Source of the DNA: Cyanodermella asteris | Taxonomy: Eukaryota; Ascomycota; Lecanoromycetes; Ostropales; Stictidaceae | NCBI GenBank assembly: GCA_900618795.1 | Contig: UYJD01000013.1 | Coordinates: forward strand, 186,001-250,000 | Direction of reading: 5' to 3' | Length of the DNA stretch: 64,000 nucleotides | Part shown: positions 54,534-64,000 of the stretch, piece by piece | Numbering within the stretch: the stretch's first letter is position 1 | How the letters are laid out: the number at the start of each line of letters is the position of its first letter | The notes under the pieces: model-generated | What the model saw: only the letters and a program-made list of their open reading frames with translations | Told to the model about the DNA's origin: nothing | The model's database searches: none | Translations under genes and position numbers: made by a program

Positions 54534-55948
54534 ATGGCACAAGCGCCCCTGGTTTCTGCATCGAATCAGCGCAGGATGTCGGGCAGTCCCAACCTCGCCC
54601 AGCAGCCGCTGTCGAAGCGCGACAAGAAGAGGCAGGCCGTCGAGAACCGGATCACCACCATCGCCGAGAGCTTCGCAAGAGAGCGAGAAGTACACTGCCG
54701 TACGCAATTGAGCGCCATCAATCGCGACATATACTTTGTCATGCGCGCAAGTCCATATGGGAACAAGCCACTGGACGATTCTCTGGACGAGGCCTTCTCT
54801 GACGTCGTCTCACAGCCCTCGGCTGCAGGTTCGATAGACGGCGACGCCAGAGCACCGCCACTGGGCAAGTTTGCGCAACGTTTCGTCAATAACGTCAACG
54901 ATGCGATGGAAGAGAGGGATGCAAGAATCACGGACATTCACGTAAGTTCCCTACCTGCGCTGGCAGGGCTGCCCACCTCATCGTGGCGTTTGCTGACCCT
55001 GCTCAGTCACGATTTCAGGCCAAGGGCCAATCACTGAGACTCGACTACGAATTCTGGTTCGCAACTGCAGAAGCTGAAAGAGATTCCCTCCGCCGGTCCA
55101 TGAGAGATCGGCTCATACAGTCCATCGAGGTCAAGCGACGTCAGCTCAAGAAAGAGAAGGAACAGCTCGATGCTGCAGACTACAGCACATTGGTGAACAA
55201 CAACCTGACTCTGATAGCTCCTGGCAGTCCTGGCGGCAGTCACATGTCCCGAAAGACCCGCACCACAAGAAGAAACGATCCTGACGAGCAAGCCGTTGCC
55301 GAATTGTCAGGCAAACGCAAGCGCAAGTTTGCTGACACCGACATTGGCTCACCGAACCCGGCTAGCTCAAGATCAAGACAAGAGATTTCGGGGTCCGCTC
55401 TGTGGGAGCGGATCAATTCCTCGTCGTCATCATCGCTTGTCAGCACGGAGGTCAAGGTGGAGAACTACTTTACCGCCAAAGAGCTGGTCACGCAGAACAA
55501 ACACGCGAGGGAATTTGTCGCGCGCAAATGGGCGGAGAAGCAAAACGCCCTCCAAGACGTCGCATCTACGGGCACGAATGGCACAGCGAACCACGACGGC
55601 GACGACGCAGATGCCATGGAACTGGAATTGAATCCTCTGCTAGTGGCTCCTGCGATGGATCGGACTGGAAGCAGTCATGCCACAAGATCTACCAGGGCGT
55701 TACAGACAGCCGCGACAGAGAACCTATTGCATTACGATCCCAACTCTGCTGCCCAAGTCGCGGCCCGGAATTACGACGAGAAAGATGCACAGCAAATGTA
55801 CGGCCAAGCTGTACTGGAGGCGATTGCGTTGCGAAGTCACCTCAAAGAAACCAACAAAGATCTTGAGGCGCATCCGACCACAGGCTTCAGCCTCCAGGAG
55901 CAGCTGGAGGACTGGCATTATCTATGCAGCATGGACGGAGCGGGTTAG
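54534..55948 (+). CDS. Sds3-like protein, probable Rpd3L histone deacetylase subunit
   Basis: Two exons: 54534-54941 and 55007-55948, 65-nt intron (GTAAGT; CTGAC branch; CTCAG), 449 residues. A second in-frame acceptor 11 nt on (TTTCAG) would break the frame. The long charged coiled-coil of the Sds3-like domain runs from KRDKKRQAVENRITTIAESF (residue 28) through NDAMEERDARITDIHSRF to AERDSLRRSMRDRLIQSIEV and KRRQLKKEKEQLDAAD (about 190). A basic patch ELSGKRKRKFADT is a probable NLS. Sds3/Dep1 proteins scaffold the Sin3-Rpd3L deacetylase complex in the nucleus. The C-terminal half (LWERINSSSSSS..., KELVTQNKHAREFVARKWAE) is not in the short yeast protein but is common in filamentous fungi, I believe. 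Which of Sds3 or Dep1 it matches best is open. Converges on Vma6. Confidence 0.75.
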
Positions 55949-56214
55949 GAAACGCATAGCACGGCCACGGACATGTCACGAATGAACGAAGAAAGCCTGG
56001 ATATCTGCACATGGGACGGCAAGCAACGCCTGAGTTGTTTTCTAGCGTTACGATGATACCACCATTTGATAGCAATGCCGACGTCAATCCTCTAGGATAG
56101 ACACGAGGCTTTGTGCGCGTGAAATCCGCTTTCACAATTATGAATCATTTGAAACCAACTCCTTCCTGAACGCCGGACGCGTGCTTTGATTGCGAAATGC
56201 CGATGACCGTCCAT

Positions 56215-57424
56215 CTAAAATACACTGATGTAGTTGCCTATCCGATCCTTTTGCTGCTGAGCTATGCACTCTGCTATCCATGTGATGTTTCGTATTTCCT
56301 AGAATCGTTAGCCGGGGACCAGGAGTTTGTCCATTGTACCATCTCACCTGTTCGCGTAACCGTACCCACGCATATACGATCGAATATGTGAACTGCCGCG
56401 TGAAAGAGATCTTCGCAATCTCCATCTCCTTTTGATAGAACATGTCCTCCAAGCTCTTCCCCTCTCCTCCGGATCCACCACCCATGTTGCCCGGCCCGCC
56501 GGCCATCGCATTCCCATTCATGCCTGCGGCATCGAAAAAGCTCTTGTAGTCGCCCACCCCGCTGACGGCCAACCCCACCCCCTCCACATCGTCCGCCCTC
56601 GACAACATCAGCGTCCCCTCCGGATGCAACTTGCCAAACTCGGGGTACAACTTCTTCCTCTCCGCCTTGCTCAGCTCCGTCCCAAAGCTGTTCAGCGTAA
56701 TATTGATACTCCGGCGATCCGCCTCGAATTCCAGCAGCTCCGCCATGCTGTCCGCGGTCGGCGTGCCCGCCAACTCTGGGTGCGTGGTCACGAACTTGTA
56801 GAAATCATCGAGGTAATTCTTGTACAGCGTGTTGCGCACGATTTCGATGTTCAGTTCATCCAGATCCTGGTGCGAGAGGGAACCTTTGAAGAACGGCGCG
56901 AGCGGCGTTTCGACGAGGACGCTGTTGTATAGCTCTTCGATGTTGGTCGCCACGCACAGGACCGGCATGGTCTCGAACCACCCCAGCGGATGGCAGCGAT
57001 CGAGGAGCTCGCGCGTGTCTCGCTCGTGCAGGGTGCCCGTGATCAGGAGGGCGACGTTGTCGATCATGTAGCCGTAGGTCAGGTAGTCCATGAACTTGGA
57101 AAGCGTGCCCGTCGCCTGGGCTTGCAGGTAGCGGAATTCGGCGACGAGCTTCTCGGTCGTTTTGTTGGCGAGCGCGGAGGTCGAGGAGCCGGGCGGGAGG
57201 GAGGTTATGAATTCGCCGTAGGCGGGGGCCAGTTGCGTTTTGACGTCGTCGATGGTTTCGCATTGGGCGAGCGTGCTGTAGTTGGCGTTTGTGAGGAGGG
57301 TGTTGCGGTACCCGCGGACGATGCCTTCCAGGTAGCTGTGAGGGAGGTTAGTGGCGGCTGGACGGAGAACGATGGTGGAGAGGGGGACTCACCCGGAGTC
57401 GACGTTGAAGAAGAGACCTTCCAT
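56215..57424 (-). CDS. vma6: V-type ATPase subunit d (Vma6)
   Basis: Three exons: 57424-57393, 57335-56348 and 56298-56215 (introns of 57 and 49 nt), 367 residues. The N-terminus MEGLFFNVDSGYLEGIVRGY is diagnostic, and LTYGYMIDNVALLITGTLHE, DRCHPLGWFETM and LVETPLAPFF follow; the last exon encodes the equally conserved WIAECIAQ and ends GNYISVF. Subunit d sits on the V0 ring and couples it to the central stalk of the vacuolar/endosomal proton pump. A Gly/Met-rich insertion of about 24 residues (AAGMNGNAMAGGPGNMGG and on) lies near residues 281-304, before DMFYQKEMEIAKISF; it lengthens the protein by about 20 over yeast. The gene is divergent from mitochondrial uS15m, with a 213-bp shared region. 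Confidence 0.97.
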
Positions 57425-57637
57425 CTTGATTTTGGCGGTCTGAACTATTACCTGAGAGCTGATCGTGAAGGTGTGCAGAGCTGCTGGAGATGGTCATCCG
57501 GCCGCCTTCGATACGTCAAGGTCAAGTTCGCCAAATGCGGTTAGCGGCGAAACTTGGCTTCCGCAGAAGCTCGAGAAAGTTGAATCTCCCGCTCCAGTAG
57601 GACCAGCTCGATGCTCACCACCATATTCATTGCAAAT
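57425..57637. promoter_or_regulatory. Shared divergent promoter region (vma6 / uS15m)
   Basis: Only 213 bp separate the two start codons, so both 5' UTRs and promoters overlap or abut. No TATA box is clear. Confidence 0.55.
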
Positions 57638-58813
57638 ATGTTACGGCTGGGAACATCACTGCCATTGAGGCTACTCCGAGGCAAGCTAAATGCAATCTTC
57701 TCGTGATTCAATCCAAGCTAACGTTCCAAAGATGCCACCCCGAAGCAATTCGCGCCTCTCCCTACGATTGCCAGCAGCACTGTCTGGCAACGACAATTCT
57801 CAACCACAGAGCCTCGAGAGATCAAGAGAAGAGGAGCCTTGATCCACGTGACGCCCCGGCTACGAAGGAAGAAGAGATACACAGACCCCCAACAGAAGCG
57901 TGTATCGGAAGCACGACAGCGCAAGAACATGGCACGACAAGCAGTCCTCCGAGAGGAGCGCGCCCTCGCCCTCGGCGATCCAGTACGCGGTAAAGCAGAA
58001 CCCACACCCTTCGTCGAGTCCCTAGACGATGCCATCGACCCCGAAGATGCGGCCGCCATCAAGGCATCCGGCACAGGGGAGCCGCGCGAGGTAGACACCG
58101 ACCCGCAATCCATCGCAGCCGAGATGACCGATCTCCCGCCCTCGACAATGACAGAAAAAGACACTCCAAAACCGAAATTCTTGAATGCGTTCATCACCCC
58201 GTCGATGATGGAGGAAAGCTTGGAGCGTTCGCGATCGCTAGTCAGGCACCCGAAGGAACATAGAGGACCTGCAGTTGATCGGACGGAAGAGAGGCGAATC
58301 GAAGGCATACAAGCTAGCGAGCACGAGACCGCGACGGAAGCCATCAACCGCATCCTAGCCGTCCAGAGCGCCAACGCAAAGGGCCGCAAACACATCAACA
58401 TCCAGCGCTGCATCGAGGAGTTTGGGCGACACAACACCAACAAGATACTCGCACCCAAGAATCCTGGCGCCGCTGTCACAAAGGCCACGACGGACGACGC
58501 CAGCGTGGTCGGCGAAGCCCTCACCAACGCAAGGACATCCATTACGGACCGGGAACGGGCCGGCCCGGACACTGGCAGCAGCGAGGTACAGATTGCCATC
58601 TTGACTGCGAAGATCCGGAGATTGGCTGATGAGCAGGAGGGCGCTGGAAGGCAGGATAAGGTGAATAAGAGGAATTTGAGGTTGCTGGTTCACCGGCGAC
58701 AGAAGTTGTTGAAGTACTTTTTGAAGAAGAGCCGCGGGGGTCCGACGTGGCAGCATTTGATTGATACGTTGGGACTCACACCTGCTACTTGGAAGGGGGA
58801 GATTTCGCTTTGA
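57638..58813 (+). CDS. mrps28: Mitochondrial small-subunit ribosomal protein uS15m (MRPS28-like)
   Basis: Two exons: 57638-57680 and 57732-58813, 374 residues. Exon 2 has no in-frame ATG after a TAA at 57719; its first residues, ATPKQFAPLPTIASS and later WQRQFSTTEPREIKKRG, need an upstream exon. A 43-nt exon MLRLGTSLPLRLLR joins in phase through a GC-AG intron (GCAAGC donor, CTAAC branch, AAG acceptor, 51 nt) and gives a classic mitochondrial presequence. The uS15 core is at the C-terminus: TGSSEVQIAILTAKIRRL, KRNLRLLVHRRQKLLKYF and TWQHLIDTLGLTPATWKGE. It binds the central domain of the small-subunit rRNA. The ~200 residues before the core are a fungal-type extension. The ATG at 57732 opens another frame and is probably not used. 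Confidence 0.93.
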
Positions 58814-59657
58814 TTAAGTGGCGGGATGTCAGTCTGGAAGTGAAAGTGGAATTGTACAATAACATCAGCGCTGGCGTTGCCGATGCCGGGTTCTGGCTGC
58901 GCTATTTCTTGTATATCATGTTTTTGAACACAACATGCACCGTTCTTAGTCATAGATGGGACAGTCTTGTTCGAAATGGACTCTCTAATTGACCGAGGTC
59001 TATTCTATGGTTCATCTCTAGCCAGTGGGATCTGTGTAAACTATGTACACATGGTTTGCAACAGCCTGCTAAGCGACATTGCCAGCTACGAGAAGAGTGC
59101 CTATACAGCGAGCAAGCTACCAACTTACGAACCGTGTCTCTGACGTAAATGTCAGGAGCTGCGAGAACGTTCAGCTCGCATACTTGATCTTTTCGTGCAA
59201 GTCAATGATCAGATGAGGGGCGACAGCCGTACTTGCAGCGAGTATTGGAAGGGCTACAAGACCACCTGTGAGAGTCCCCATCATGCCTCAATCGAGACAT
59301 GAATCGGCCAGAGCACAAACCAAACGTAGCACCGACGCGGGTTACACCGAACGAAGATGCCGTTCAGAAATCCAAGGTGCACGGCCAAGTCCTGTCAAAG
59401 ATGGGGGTTCAGCGAAGCAAGCTTTAGCGCAGCAGGGGAATCAATCGTCTCGACAAGCCTCGGTTCACGTCACGGCTCACATCCGAAAGCACAAACTACT
59501 AGGTACCCCAGATTTCTCAACTCACCTCACACAAATTGTCACCACTCATTGTCACAGAGAAAAAATTAGTTTGGAGTGTCTCTCTGTGGTGTGCACGACT
59601 GATTTTAGAATCTTGCTTCAGAAGAACTACTTGACCTGAATACGAAAGCTTATCGAT
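58814..59657. other. Intergenic, no gene seen
   Basis: About 0.84 kb between two plus-strand genes; likely uS15m 3' UTR and SDR promoter. Confidence 0.45.
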
Positions 59658-60746
59658 ATGGCTCCTTCGGACCGAATCGCTCAGGTCGCGGCCCACCTCA
59701 ACTACCCCAAGGGCATGCTCGCAGGCCAAGTGGCGATAATCACTGGTTCCGGACAGGGCATCGGGGCCGAAGCGGCGAGGCTGTTTGCCAATGAGGGTGC
59801 TTCGGTCGTTGTGTCTGATATCGATGCCGGTGAGTACAATAGTCTTTCAGTGCACAAACAATGTATGAGATGGATGTTTTATCTATGCGACTGTATCTGC
59901 ATTATTACGGGCGAAACACAAGGAATGTAGATCAGAGCGAATACTGAAGAAATGAAACAGGCAAGGCAGAGTCGGTCGCCAGAGATATCAACAACAACGG
60001 CGGCCGCGCCCTCGCCGTCCCCGGCGACATGCTCGACGCCGCTTACATGGACACCCTCGTCAAGAAGACGGCCGAATTCGGTAATGGCAAGATCCACATC
60101 ATCGTCAACAACGCCGGCTTCACCTGGTAAAGAAAACCCCAATGATCCCAGAGCCAGCCAAAATCCTCATCGTCCTCAATACTGACTTCGATATTCACAC
60201 AGGGACGGCTTAATCCACAAAATGACCGACAAGCAATGGGACACCATCATCGCCCTGCACAGCACCGCCCCCTTCAAGCTCACCCGCGCCGCGGCCCCTT
60301 ACTTCCGCGTCCGCGACGGCGAGCCGCGCTCCATCATCAACATCTCCTCAACGTCCGGCGTGCACGGCAACGCGGGACAAGCCAACTACGCACTGGCCAA
60401 AGCCGGCGTGACCGGACTGACGAAAGCCATCGCCAAGGAATGGGGTCCGCAGTTCGGCGTGCGCGCCAACACGATCGCGTTCGGACACATTGCGACGCGG
60501 TTGACGGCCGCGAAGGAAGATGGCGCGTTCACGACGCTGCCGGATGGGACGAAGGTGGCGCTTGGGATTCCGCAGAAGCAGAGGGCGCAGAAGGCGGGGG
60601 ACGGGGCCGCTGCATATCCGGATATTCCGTTGGGACGGCCGGGAACGGCGACGGAGGCGGCGAGTTCGATTTTGGCGCTTGCGAGTCCGTTGATGAGTTA
60701 TGTTGACGGGCAAACTATTATGGTCACTGGAGGGAGGAATATGTGA
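59658..60746 (+). CDS. Short-chain dehydrogenase/reductase (3-oxoacyl-[ACP] reductase-like)
   Basis: Three exons: 59658-59829, 59961-60126 and 60203-60746 (introns of 131 and 76 nt), 293 residues. The NAD(P) site is VAIITGSGQGIGAEAA near residue 25, VVVSDIDAG marks the end of strand 2, and IVNNAGFTW is the NNAG motif. The catalytic set is Ser162 in INISSTSGVHG, Tyr175 and Lys179 in ANYALAKAG. The Asp at the end of strand 2 (SDID) suggests NAD(H) preference. FabG-like order and length are kept, with a modest insertion after TRLTAAKEDG. No mitochondrial or peroxisomal signal is obvious (the end is GGRNM). It may act in fatty-acid or secondary metabolism; no biosynthetic neighbours support the latter. 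Tail-to-tail with Dpm1, 177 bp apart. Confidence 0.9.
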
Positions 60747-60923
60747 GAAGAGGACACGAAATGAATGTGTTTGAATGTGAATAAGCTGTCTGCAAAAAGT
60801 CTGGGTATTTCGATTTCGTTCTGCTTCTTTGAAGACCTGGTATCATACAAGAATTTAACAAACGAGATTCTCAGAAGGTGGTTGCTAAAGAAACGTGGCG
60901 GAGAAGAAGTTCATTTTCGTCGC

Positions 60924-63559
<2,636 letters not shown>

Positions 63560-64000
63560 ATGGGCGTCATCAAGCTTGCTGCCATCGCGGCCGTCGTCGC
63601 TCCCCTCGTGGCGGCGAAGGTTGCTGTCAACCCACAGGTTCCCAATGCGCCTTCGCAACCTCTGAACATGCGCGTTCGCCCTCCGGTCGTCGAGGCAGCT
63701 ATTCCTCCGACCACTGGCAAGGCAACCTTCCAGCAGTACATCGACCACAGCAACACCTCCCTCGGTACCTTCTCTCAGTCGTACACCTGGTCGAACCAGT
63801 ACTGCTCGGGCCCAGGTTGTCCGGTCGTTCTCTTCACGCCCGGCGAGATCAATGCCACCGGTTACGAGGGATACCTCACCAACGCCACCCTCACAGGACA
63901 GTTCGCACAGGCCATTGGTGGTGCTGCTATCGTTTTAGAGCACCGATACTGGGGCGACAGCTCTCCGTTCCCGGATTTGAGCACCAAGAACATGCAATAC
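63560..64000 (+). CDS. Secreted serine carboxypeptidase S28 family, partial (3' part outside window)
   Basis: Open from the ATG at 63560 to the right edge, 147 codons with no intron seen. The signal peptide is MGVIKLAAIAAVVAPLVAA. The family's early signature follows: TFQQYIDHSNTSLGTFSQSY, CPVVLFTPGEINATGYEGY and, best of all, IVLEHRYWGDSSPFPDLST, the EHRYxGxSxP motif of lysosomal Pro-X carboxypeptidase/DPP II relatives. At least three N-glycosylation sites (NTS, NAT, NAT) are present. The catalytic Ser, Asp and His lie beyond the edge. Fungal members are secreted proteases that cut after Pro at acidic pH. Confidence 0.9.
   Translation, partial: MGVIKLAAIAAVVAPLVAAKVAVNPQVPNAPSQPLNMRVRPPVVEAAIPPTTGKATFQQYIDHSNTSLGTFSQSYTWSNQYCSGPGCPVVLFTPGEINATGYEGYLTNATLTGQFAQAIGGAAIVLEHRYWGDSSPFPDLSTKNMQY

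Noticed and set aside
57718-58599. 293-codon minus-strand frame
   Set aside because: Antisense to the uS15m gene, whose family match is certain.

Overview
The window is nuclear DNA of a filamentous ascomycete (Pezizomycotina; a Dothideomycete is my best guess, not proven). Genes are compact with 49-140 nt introns, GTRAGT-type donors, CTAAC/CTGAC branch sites and a few GC-rich long exons. The families are typical of this group: a large-subunit catalase, an S28 peptidase, a GPI-anchored serine-rich protein, small secreted Cys-rich proteins, and fungal Mgr3, Avo2, Sds3-like and Vma6 homologues. Two runs of N (318 nt and 25 nt) show a draft assembly. I recognised no transposon, virus-like element, rRNA, tRNA or CRISPR array.

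Left part (1-19.6 kb): the start of an isochorismatase-like gene runs off the left edge on the minus strand. Then come an SRAP/HMCES DNA-protein crosslink sensor and an Mgr3-like mitochondrial TPR protein from a shared divergent promoter, spliceosomal U1-C, a TORC2 Avo2-like ankyrin protein, a large catalase, a GPI-anchored Cys/Ser-rich protein, a 2-oxoglutarate oxygenase and an F-box-like protein. Middle (20-44.7 kb): a SAM methyltransferase, a conserved hypothetical gene, a degenerate 12-bp minisatellite, a 1495-residue protein with a histone-fold-like N-terminus and four copies of a short C-terminal motif, an RGG-box protein, a tandem pair of 67-residue secreted 6-Cys peptides, two neighbouring genes that share an unusual zinc-motif layout, and a Myb/SANT-like gene read in shifting frames. 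Right part (44.7-64 kb): about 8 kb almost without genes, then a conserved hypothetical, an Sds3-like Rpd3L subunit, V-ATPase subunit d divergent from mitochondrial uS15m, an SDR reductase convergent with Dpm1, and the start of a secreted S28 serine peptidase at the right edge.

Most genes are unrelated housekeeping neighbours in head-to-head or tail-to-tail pairs; there is no biosynthetic cluster. The accessory-looking stretch is 33-44.7 kb. The most promising undescribed items are the twin secreted 6-Cys peptides, the paired CxxCxxLW / C-x2-C-x6-C-x3-H proteins, and the four-fold short motif in the histone-fold-like protein. I rebuilt splice sites by eye from reading-frame continuity and family similarity; no alignment or expression data were available.
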